From Trichobilharzia regenti (lineage: Eukaryota; Platyhelminthes; Trematoda; Strigeidida; Schistosomatidae), in assembly GCA_944472135.2 (NCBI GenBank), contig OX235270.1, forward strand, positions 54,689,267 to 54,753,266: a stretch of DNA of 64,000 nucleotides, in the 5' to 3' direction. This document shows, one piece after another, positions 24,752 through 37,166 of the stretch. Below the pieces are notes generated by a model that saw nothing but the letters and a program-made list of their open reading frames with translations, ran no database searches and had not been told where the DNA came from. The first letter of the stretch is position 1. Every line of letters begins with the position of its first letter. The position numbers were made by a program, and so were the translations under genes.

Positions 24752-27700
24752 CCTCTGTATTGTAAATCCTACACTCTTAACATGTTTCTTGTTGTTTGAA
24801 AATGATAGATATTCGGCAAATAATGGGGCTTTCTCACAAGAGAACAGCTACTGTTTCTCCACTGGTATATCTACATCGGTATTTTAAGCCAATTCATCAA
24901 TTAAAATCAAGTAAGTTTACATGAACTGTTACTTAAGATACACACATAAACATGACAATTTCTCAACAAAAAAGCATGATGCTATGATAAGAAGTAACTT
25001 ACATATTTCCCTTACGGCTTGATTTGCATCTCTTATCACAAAAGATTTACGATCAGTTGACAAGAGGACGGTGAAAGACTGATTGTCTGTTTCAATAGGC
25101 AAAAATAAAGAGTGTTACTCACAACATTGAATGACAAATATGCTACTCTATGAGTTTGGGATAATACAAGAAATGACCTTCAAGTGAAAAAAATTTATTC
25201 GGTGAAATGTAGAAGTGCACTTCCAATCCCTGTGTTTGAAATAATCTTTAAAAACAAAAAGAAAAGGTCTTTTCTGCTGAAATAAATCATGGTGAAATCT
25301 TGACGCGTTGTGAAGATGGTTCTCAAAATAAAACTCTGCTGTTAGGTTGGAATAAATGTGTTGCACCCTACCTTTAGAGCTTTCACCATTTGTCATCACA
25401 TCTTTGTTTGTATGCCTGTCAACCTATTCAGTGTCAATACTTAAATCAACTGCTTAGAGTTTTCACATATTTGATACTACAAGAACTGTTGGATCGACCT
25501 CTGATTTTTGCTGTTTTCATCACGGATCAACATTTGCAGTAACTGCAAACTGAATTGAAATGAATTTTCAACGTAGCACTTTCTACAAATGCTGTGACAG
25601 TTCTAGTTACCACACTACGGAAAAGTTAACATAGAGTACAAAAAAGGAATGTAATGAAACTACAATTGAGGAAGACATGCATTAAAAAATAGTGAGATGA
25701 AGCTTAGTAAAGAATTTCAAAATTTCAAAAGTACCAATGAGTGAATACACCTGCACCATTGAGAGTGACTTTGATTCATTTCACCGACAGTCTCCAACCA
25801 TTGATAGCCAACACCTCGATGATCAAACAGGTAGATAGCCTACACCTCCTTGAGTGGCTCAGACAGGTAATCAAACAATTCATGGGTCGGTGCCATGTTT
25901 TGGTTTCATTACTGCTGGCTGTTTTCCGATGTAGTCCTATTCTGGCCAACATTACTCATCAAGAAAGGCGGCGACTCGACATGAGCATAACATAGCCTCG
26001 TCACCTCAATCGATTCAGTTCCACCACTTCGTCGATCACCAGTTACTCCTTGCCTATCCCTTTACCACTAACCTTACTGTTACTGAATGTAATTCATCCA
26101 TGTTACAGAAAATATTACAGATAACTAATCTGTTTTATACTTTTATTTTACCAAGAAAATAAACTGCATAGCTTAAAATGTGAGTAATCTTCTAGACAGA
26201 GGTTAATAATAATAACTACAAGGTATTTACTTGGGTGTCTTTTCATGACTTAAAGCTATGCTTGATAAGACTGCACTTCCGTGATTTAAGCAATAAATCT
26301 CTTGGAAACCAGTCAAGAAGTTTTTATATGATGGTGGTATATACTTGAGAATACATTTATAGATGATGTCAATGTTCAGTTGAAAGCATTCTTTTGGATG
26401 ATGTTATTTGCAGCAGGGCTTTCACGGGGCATTCTAACCGCCTTTACTGGTAAAATTCACTAAAGATGAAGCCCAGATTAATAGTTTGATGAATAGGTCT
26501 TCAGTTGAAAACTACACTACTCTACTTGTTGATAAACAGCTTAACTTTACACATAATCACCAAGCTTCATTATAGGAATTTAAACAAAAAGGAATGCACG
26601 AAGTTAGTGAGTAATTCATCAGAATGAGTCAGATAGTCTGAGTTGGTTACACACATAAAAAAAGTATGAGTTCGCTGGTTTTATGCGTAAATATAAACAT
26701 AACGTACCAAAATCGTAAATAGTTTTGGCATTCTCAGCTGTATTACAATGACCGCACACACACACACACAGATATATAAAAATTTACTTCGCCTATCATC
26801 TCCCTTACTTCAGTAAATATACAAATAATAACACTGTTTACAAGGTTTTGTTCTACAAAACATAAGCCAATCTAGATAAGTGACAGTAAGAAACATGTTA
26901 CTAAGTTATTCAAAAGACATCAGATTGTGAATGTGGTCTGGTATTTGGACACATTTATGCTGATGTATTTGAACAGCCTAGCAACATGCTTGTATACAGT
27001 CCACTGTACTAGGTGTGAATAACACTGATGTCTTAAAAAAAGTGTGGAAACGTCTTCTGTGAATCAAAATTAAACACATTTCGAAGGACGGAATATGACC
27101 TTTTATTGGACTATGGCTAGATAAATATTTCAGTTATTTTATAATATAGAACCTGATACAGAGCCGCATAGACATCCCTGGGATATACGACGTTAAGGTG
27201 ATATAGTCGTATCATTATCACACCTTACTAGCTAACAAAATTCACGATTGCTAATTACAGTTTTCTTTAAAAAAGTTTAGAAAAGTGATTGAATGAAATT
27301 GTCCTTGGTTTTCTTATCACTACTGTGCTAATGAGACTTCGACCTTCTCCTACCAATATGTTGCTTTTCTTAAACTTAAAAGTGGAGTTGACGTCACTAT
27401 CTGCGAGCACCTCATACGATTTATCCTTTAAATAAGTAAATACACCCTGAATGAAAAGGCAAATGTGAAAGTTAGTATGTAACTCCAGGAGAACTGATAC
27501 AAAAAAAAATATATGCGGAATAACAACAGTGACTCTATTTTAGTAAAAAGAGAGTTCATTCTTCAAACCTCACGACGCAAAAAATCTTCTACAGGTGAAT
27601 AAAACAAGAATGACCTAAATAAGGCATAAAATGCATAAATCAAAGTAAACCGGTAACATCTCAGATTTGTTGTCAATATTGTTAGGCTACGAGGATATTA

Positions 27701-30700
27701 TTATTATTATTAATATTATATTCTTTAATTCCTAGAGGAACATAGGTCTCCAGCTGTGCGTCTCCATTCCCTTCGGTTTTCTGCCAACTTTTTCACCCCG
27801 CTCCAAGTCTGCCCACATGCTTCCATCTCCTCTTCACATGACCTCCTCCAAGTCACCCCACCCTCATCAGACTGACGACCAACTCGCCACTTCCCTTTCA
27901 GGTTCCACTAAAGTGATGGCTTGTCTAGTGATGTCACTTGATGGTTTCCTCAGTGTATGGCCAGCCATTCCATCTCCATTTCTTCCTGCCTATTTGTCTC
28001 ACAGTCGGTTCCTGGTTGGTTCGCTCCCAGAGATCTCTGTTGCTGATCTTTTCTGGACATCTGATCTTGAGTAGGATTGAGCGAAGACAACTGTTAATAA
28101 AGGTCTGTGGTTTGTTTGAGATGCTCTTTATGACTCGCCAAGTCTCTGATCCGTATAGTAGCCATTATTAAATAGAAATCTTCAGCATGCAATAAATACT
28201 TTGAGTAGTACTCTGTTTTAATAAATCATACAGCCGAAGTGAATAAACCAAACTCTATATTAACTTGGTGTACTTCACTATCCAATAAAAAGACAGTTTC
28301 ACCAAGAAGTTGACAGTTGAATCTTTAGTCTACAGTCATCATCATCATCATCAGAAGCAGCAGCAACAGCATCAACCAAAACAACAACAGTTCATAGTCA
28401 GCAGATGTATTCATTGTAACTGTCAGAGATCTCCATCGAGTGGAGGCATCAGAATCACAATCGAATCAAAACCAAGAAAATTTTCAAGAGTCCATAGACA
28501 ACACAAATCAAATTTCTTACTCACCCTTACTGGATAATTTTGATCCTTTTGATGGAATATATTCTAAAGGTGCTGACGTTGACAGTATATTTAAGCGGTT
28601 CTCGTATACATGGTCCTGATGACGCCTCTTCAGATCATTGCGTAACTGTCTATTTTTTGAAAAAAAGACAAAAAAGATAGTGGGACAAACCAATAAGAAA
28701 CTACTTTGAAATTCGAATATTTCACACACCAACTTCCATGAAGAACAAAGATCGCCTTAGACCAGTCTACAGATATGAATAAAATCGATATAACAACCAG
28801 TCAACAAGTAATAATTACACGCTGTTTTGAAATTTTCTACTTCCAAGGTGTCTTTTTAAAAACAGTCAGTTAACACAGCCGCTAAAAAGGTGAAAAATGT
28901 CTGTTTTTACTTAAGGAGTTTAAACAAAACAGCTGGTTTTAAGTGTTAATAAAGGAGTGCTTAGTTGAATTCATTTTTGAATAACTTCTTTCTAGACAAA
29001 CAGGCCTACTTTCATTGAAATCACTTAATCAAAATGAAACAACATTTCGGTCACTTTGATAAATTTCACCAGAGCACAAACAAAACCATTCTCACAAGAT
29101 ACAATAAATAACCCATCGAATTCCATCACCTCATCAACTGTTCAGAAGGATTAGGGTTAATACATATGTCTGTCTGTCTGTTTTCGATATAGAACTTTGC
29201 ACATATGTGAGGCAGTTCAAGTCGCCACACTCCCTCCTTGTAGAACACAAATCAAGAGAAGATAGAAGAAATGCATAATAGACAGTAAACAGAGGTGTGA
29301 GACAAAGGAATAGTAGTAACGAAGAACAAAACAGTTTCATTGGAAATCATAAGTCACAAGGAGTGGATGCATCTGTGCCAGCCATTGACAACGATTTTGA
29401 GCAATGTCACCAATTGTTTCCAACCATTGGTTTTTACCGTCCCGAGGACCCCAACCAGTCAGAAAGTCTACACCTTCCTACGTGACTGGCTTAGACTAAC
29501 TGTTGTAAATTTCATTGACTAGTGCCATGTTTTTGTTTGACCTCCACTAGCTCTTTTCCAGACTGACCCTGTATCCGCTAACATTGCTCGTCGAGGAAGG
29601 CGATGACTAGGCATGCATAACACATGTCCTAACCATCTCAGTCTATGTAACTTCACAACCTCGTCGATTGATTTCCCCTGCTTACCTAGAACTCGACGCT
29701 TAACCTCATTATTGCTAACCTTATTATACCACTTCACACGGGAGATAGAACCCAGGCACCTATGATCAAAGACAGCTAACCAGCCTTTTCATGTCTCCCA
29801 CTCTCAATGGCCAGGTCTCACAGCTAGCCATAAAGGAGGACGGAGCGGACTGATGAGCAGTACACCCGCCTTTTGGTCGATAGTCGAACATCTCGTCTAC
29901 GCCAGAGACGGCGTAAACTGGCAAATGTGAAACGAGCCCCCCGTATCCGTGCCGAGATTTCGTCAGAGATCAACCGTTGGCGTTGGCTGATGGTACTTCC
30001 CAAATAAGTGAAGCGGTCAACGTGCTCTACCACTTCACTTCCTATTTTTAAACTAGCCGTCGATGTAGTCCAGTCCTGTAACATCATCTTGCATTTGGTG
30101 GGAGCGAATCGCATGCCAAACATTTGTAGACTGCTGCTCAAGGTGTTTAGAAGACTCTGCATTTTGTCAGCGTCTTCGTCTAGAAGGACTATAATCGTGT
30201 GCATATTCTAAGTCAACGAGATTATTCCCTGGTAGCAAGTCAATCCCTGAGTCGCTGAAGTGAGTTAGGGTTAATATATGTAAAGAATAATCAGTAAAAC
30301 TTAATAAGATGGCTCACTTGCTTAAGCACTCAACTTCCAGTTAACGGGTTCCGGATTTGAATCCCGCTTCACCTACTTCATTTTATCAGCTCCATACAAT
30401 AAATGTACGGATCCTAGTCTAGTACCTGATAAATGTGGTCCTGGTAACAACAACAAACCTTAATGATTATACTTAAATGGACTTAATTTTAACTTGTGTA
30501 ACCTTTATTGTCTGTTTCATTTTTCATTTCTAAAATTTATGTATGATAACTAACCAGAATGCTACTAACCCATGATTATATTCATTTCAACTTTTAATCA
30601 CCAATGAACTGTATTCAAAACAGTCATTAAATGTGTTCAATTAGTTTCAGTTTACATTTATAAGTTTCAACGCAATTAGAAAGATAATGAAATATGATGA

Positions 30701-33700
30701 GCATACTGTGTATTCCGCAACATTTATTGCTTATTGTTTACTGGAATTTCGTCCATGTGTGAACAGACAGATTAAGAGGTATGTACAGTTTGTCATGAAG
30801 TCCTCTAGTTCGATTGCAATAACAACAGTAATCTTCTTTTTCACTTTCGTTAACATAAATGATAGAATCACGCAGATAATACTAATACTATAACACTGTT
30901 CACCTAAAAAGCTCGCAACTAGACTCTGTATGCAGGTGTGCCTCTATGATGGGATGTAACCTGACTATACATCATCTTTGCTTAATTTAAAAGTTGACAG
31001 TAAGTAACTACTGCTGTCATTCAACAGCATACGGTGAATAATCAGAAAACACTTTGTACTAAGTTCATTCTGGTTCTCTTTTTATTTTCTACGTATGTTC
31101 TGGTGAAATGAACGACAAAATTACGTGTTGAACAGCTCTTATTTCATCTACCTTAGGATAAATCATGTTTAGGATAAATAGAATACAAAACAACTGCTAA
31201 AAAGCAATCCATCTAACAGAATGTACTACAGAAAAACATAAGTAATAAAAGAACGCACTATACAGATCTAAATATTACGATGTTCACTTTTACAGGTCGC
31301 CCACAGATATGCAGAGGTAATTTGCATTACTACTTAAATACTTAAGACATCAAACTATATTAGAGATCCAAATTTATCAATTTACCTAGAAACCGTCGTG
31401 TCGTACAGAAAGAAGATCACGGGCATATAAGTACAGAAATGTAGTTTGACTGAGTAAAATTCTTACCGAACGATAAGGTATATACATTAACAACCAGTGA
31501 TAATAAGTATTTGAAAAGACAAAATTAAGCCGAGTAAGTTTGTATAATTGGTGACTGAACAACATTAAAGAATTTGTCATAAGAAACTATAGAACTAAGC
31601 AGCTGTTTGTATTTGTCATTTTTCCTTACGTTTCTATTTGTTGAAGTAACACAGCATGTGTCTAGTGAATTAACCATAAACTGCCGATATCATCATCATT
31701 ACTCCTTTCTAAAAGTTCTACAGCTGTCAATAATTCACATTTAATAAATAATAATTGAGACATTATTCAGTATACTGTGTACATTTTGTTATGAAGATTA
31801 AAATGATAAGAACATGTGGCATCTCATCCTCACTGAAGTGAATATCAAGACAGTTCAGCGACAACAAATATGCCCATTGAGACAGTAGGAAGCCACACAC
31901 TTCCGGTGGCATTTACTAGCACTCTGGGATTATTAGTGTGTCGGTGGCACACCGGTAGAATGCTCGCTAAACACTCCACACGTAGTTCAGGGTTCGATCC
32001 TCCGGCCAACCCACTCCTTTACCTCGCTAATCCACCAATAAGACTGTTAAAGAGAGAAGGTTCGGCATGAGACTGGCAACCCCGTCCTGTCCCGTTAAAG
32101 TAAACACCACTGCTACCAAAACTTCAAGCCTGTAGCTTGAAGCCCCCCTATGTTCCACTGGAAACGTAAAGGAACAAAAAAAAGATGCTTATTAAAAGCA
32201 CAAGGCTTCAACTCGATTACGAAGATTATTTGGCTGTAGCTTCACTGAATATTCAGTTGACACAAAAAATTTAGTTAAGTCATGTAAATCTGAATAAATG
32301 TTTTGGACAAATAGGGATAGAAAGTACAATTTAGTAACAAATTCTATGGTTCATTTATTTAGAACTCATACTATAATTGACTTTATCTTATCTATGCCTA
32401 CCTATCTATTAATGATATATAAGAATAGAGCTTGTACACTGTGATAGAGTATAATGCGATTGTGCATAAAATTTCATTTTGATAAAGACTCACCGTATTA
32501 TACAGTAATATTTACTGATAAATATTACTGTATAACACTGAGAATTTATCAAAATAAATTTTGTTCACAATAGAAGTACCTATTAATGATGTTAGGCACT
32601 TAAGTGACACGTTTCTCTCAAGTACAACAGTACATTTGTAATAACTTAATTCCACACAGAATAGAATCAGTACTGATTTACAATTAAAATATACTGCACT
32701 AGCTGTATTACATTTCTCACTAATCAATAAAAGTTGAAATTTAACTCAAGAATTTATTCATACACAGTTGTGTTATGTAATATCATCCAGAATGATGACA
32801 AAATCAATGAGAAAGTAGGTAATCAAGGTCAATTTGAGACCAGTTATTTTCTAGAAAATTATCGTTAATGGCTGCTAGTGAAGAGTTAATTGAGCAAAAT
32901 CAAATTTTCTGTCCTCTCATATATTTAACATAAACAGAAATTTTGCAGCTACATGTAACAGAACTGAAAGTGAGAACAGTAAGAAATTTATATAAAAAAA
33001 GTGTGTTCAATAAGAGCGATGAAACTTCTGAAAAATTATCAGTTGCTTAGAGACGTGTTAGTTTATTATTATTACTATTAATATTATATCCTTTAATTCC
33101 TAGAGGAACATAGGCCTTCAGCTGTGCGTCTCCATTCCCTTCGGTTTTCTGCCAACTTTTTCACCCCGCTCCAAGTCTGCCCACATGCTTCCATCTCCTC
33201 TTCACATGACCTCCTCCAAGTCACCCCACCCTCATCAGACTGACGACCAACTCGCCACTTCCCTTTCAGGTTCCACTAAAGTGATGGCTTGTCTAGTGAT
33301 GTCACTTGATGGTTTCCTCAGTGTATGGCCAGCCATTCCATCTCCATTTCTTCCTGCCTATTTGTCTCACAGTCGGTTCCTGGTTGGTTCGCTCCCAGAG
33401 ATCTCTGTTGCTGATCTTTTCTGGACATCTGATCTTGAGTAGGATTGAGCGAAGACAACTGTTAATGAAGGTCTGTGGTTTGTTTGAGATGCTCTTTATG
33501 ACGCGCTGGCCAAGTCTCTGATCCGTACAGTAGCACTGAGTGAATTCACATTGGAGTTGAAAATCTGAAAGTTATCTTTGGTGCTGAGTGCTGTTGACCT
33601 CCACACAGACTTGATAGTAATGAAAGCTTGTCTTGCTTTCCCGACCCTTGCTTTGATATCCTCATCAGTTCCATCCGCCTGTAGTTGAAACGATGCTTCC

Positions 33701-36700
33701 CAGGTAGATAAATGAGGTTGTTTCTCTCAGGTTCCTCCCATTCATCCTGGCTGATTGTTATCTGTTGTTGTTGCTGCTGTTGCTGTTGATGGTGTTGGCC
33801 AGGAATCTTCATCACCTCTGTTTTATCTATGTTCACCTGAAGGAAGTCCTATCTTATCCAGATCCTTCTTCTGCCAGCTTGTTGCTTTTCACTTGCATAT
33901 CTTCCAGCTTGTGGGAAATCAGACATCTATCATCGGCGAAGTTCAGATCCTCCAAGTTTTGAGTCCATTTTATGCCTGTTTCCTCATTTCCCGTTGTCTG
34001 TCGCATTATCCAATCTACTGCAATCAGGAAGATCATTGGTGATAGTAGGCAGCCTTGTCGCACTCCCGTCCTCACTTCGAAGGCTTCCACGTGTTAGTTA
34101 TTTTATTAAAATAAGCTAGGCGATTTAGGGTGAATAACTTTCGATAAAATAGAATATCATCAATCACAGTATCACAGATTCACCTACTTTTTATCATAAT
34201 ACAAAATCTTAAAACATTGTCATTACAAATCTCTATTCCCTGATCACTTTTTCTGTTTGCATTACAGCTCTCTGATATTATTTTCCTTTAGCCAGCATTC
34301 TAGCTATTTTGGCAACATCACTGCTCAAGATTTTTTCTTCCTGTTGTGTACTGCTCGCCAAATTATTGTTATGTACTGGTCGAGAATTTAATAGTCCTGA
34401 CGCAAGAAAGACGGAAATCAGAAGACCACTAGGTTTGCGATGATACTTCTATTTTCCAAACACAAGGAGAAAAAATAAGTGGTATCACACCAAAGTAAGT
34501 AAAGTCACACAAATTGTGAGAGCGAAATATATATGAATGTCCAGACAAGGGTGTGGACAAATCAATGGACAGTCTTAACATGAATGGCTAATTATAATGA
34601 AGTATCGATCCATATATACATAGCAAAATATAGCAGACATGTCAACAACCACCATATATGGATATATGTCACCAAGCAACGGACTGTCAACAAACACTCA
34701 TATTATATATAATATAATATAAGGAGAATATACATTGTTAAAGGAGACAGGTTCATCAAAGTGAAATGGTCACAGACTAAGCGAGCAAACAGAAAGAGAG
34801 ACCACCATATATATATATATATATATATATCACTTCCTTAACGTTCCTAGTGGAACATAAGGGGCTTCAAGCTACAGGCTTGAAGTTTCGGTAGCAGTGG
34901 TGTTTATTTTTACGGGACGGGACGGGGTTGCCAGTCTCATGCCGAACCTTCTCTCTTTAACAGTCTTATTGGTGGATTAGCGAGGTAAAGGAGTGGGTTG
35001 GCCGGAGGATCGAACCCTGAACTACGTGTGGAGTGTTTAGCGAGCATTCTACCGGTGTGCCATCGACGCTCTCACTGCTCAATTGGTTATGTGAAATACA
35101 GCAATATAAAGTGACGTAGTTAATTCAGGTGGATGGATTACTGCATAATGAAGCCATCATTACAGTTCTAAATAAAGTCCTTAAAGAAGCATCAGATCAC
35201 GAATAGCTATCTACATCAGTACACACATTTTGCTGCACCTCACATAAATTTCTCTTCAGATTACTAATTTTATCAGAATCGTGTGAAATAAAAACGAGCA
35301 TAGAAAAAGACAGACAATTTTCCAAAAAAAACATTCACACTAAAGACTCACATTAAAGCTGGATGATTGTGTAGCATATTCATACGCATATTATTTTCAC
35401 GTTTCGACCACATAGATGGCACATCGTAAGGATTGAAATTAGCCAGAGACTTTTCGAATTCTTCAAATGAGATTGGAGTAGTTTTCAAGATTCTATTAAT
35501 CTGTTCCCGGACAACACACAAAATCTGTTGATTTCATTTTTGGGTAGAAAGAAAGGAGAAAATAACTTAAGAATATAAAACGGCAAAAGGAAAAGCGAAA
35601 GTAGGTTTATAACTTCGTTGTACAAATTGTAATAAAAAGGCTAAATATATAACAATAAAAAGTCTCTTGGGAAATAAAAAAAAGTATGGAGAAAGACTAT
35701 TTGTTAAACCTAACTACCATCTGCCGTAAACGTGTACAGCAACCTATAAAAGTATGACATAAGCAATAGTTGATATAACTGAAAGACATAAAGACGACGA
35801 ACAGACACAAATAACACTACAATCTTGATAATTAACAGTACATTCTACATTTAAATAATTATCCTACATCCAAAAGCGATGATTGAAACTAACCATTCTC
35901 TACTGTTCAGCATTTTACCCTGTTCTACTTTACGACTGTATAACATCAACTTGAAATAAATCAGATGAAAAGACTACAGATTTTCAATCATAAGTGCTTT
36001 CAAACATTTGTTGATGCTAAGTGAAGCAATATATTTGGCATTGATGGTAATCAGAGAACCAATGACCTTATGATTGTTCAACCATTGACGTGCTTAAGAT
36101 ATTTGTTGTACATATCGAGTCACTATATCCTCCATGAATAATGTCAACTGACCATTATTAGTCTGAGAGATATAATGAAGTAAACATGAAGCAATCGTTA
36201 CCCGGTCTAGGTAACATGACCAAAAAGAAACAAATATATTCACTCCTTGTCATTTTCAGACTCTGAACATTTTCGCTAATCCTTTTTCAGTTATTCCTTC
36301 TCCTACACTCATATCAGTTCTTCGTAGTATCACTTCTGTGCAATGTTCTCATTCACTATACTAGTATTATTATTATTGTTCCCTTGGGTTCCTAGTGGAA
36401 CATAAGGCTTCAACTGCACGTCTCCACTTGCTTCTGTCTTCCTTCTGCTGTACTTTTCACCTGCATCCATTTTAGTCCATACTCTTTCAACTCCTCTTCA
36501 CACCATCTCCTCCATGTCACGTCCCACTGGCCGCTTCCCTTTCGGCCTGGTTCCACTCGAAGAATGGCCTGACGCGAGATGTCACCCAGCGGCGGTCTCC
36601 TCAGCGAGTGTCCGTCCATCTCCACTTTCTCCTGCATATTTGTTGGGCGATTGATTCTTGTTTTGTTTCTTCCCATAGTTTCTTGTTGATGATTCTTTCT

Positions 36701-37111
36701 GGCCCAGCCATCTGATCTTCAGTAAAGAGCGAAGACAGTTGTTGGTTGATGAAGGTCTGCAACAGGTTGTTGGAAATATTCTTTGTGACCCGCCCACCAA
36801 GCTTCTGATCCGTATAGAAGAGCTGACTGACTTGACGTTTGTATCGAAAATCCTACCGAATTTTGTTGTTGATGCTGACTGACGAAGATTTCCAGATTGG
36901 TTTCAGGTTGATGAATGTATTTCTCGCCTTCCCAATTCTCGATTTGACATCCTCGTCCGTTCCTCCTGTAGTTGAGACAATACTCAATGTTAGATAAGTG
37001 AATGAAGTAACCTCTTTCAAATTCCTCCCGCTGATGGTGATTGACGCTGGATGTTGCTGTTGTTGACAACATTTTAATATAATTGGAGGGATCTGATATT
37101 AAACTGTAGGC

Positions 37112-37166
<55 letters not shown>

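Noticed and set aside
27370..27435. Possible ELMO PH-domain exon (VFTYLKDKSYEVLADSD) after a good acceptor
   Set aside because: It resembles the first PH strands, but its phase (0) does not fit the phase-1 donor of exon 28525-28649 and no bridging exon was found; 26231-26300 fits better.
33185..33442. 85-codon plus-strand frame present three times (27817, 33185, 42964)
   Set aside because: It is the antisense of a non-LTR retrotransposon 3' region, repeated because the element is repeated.
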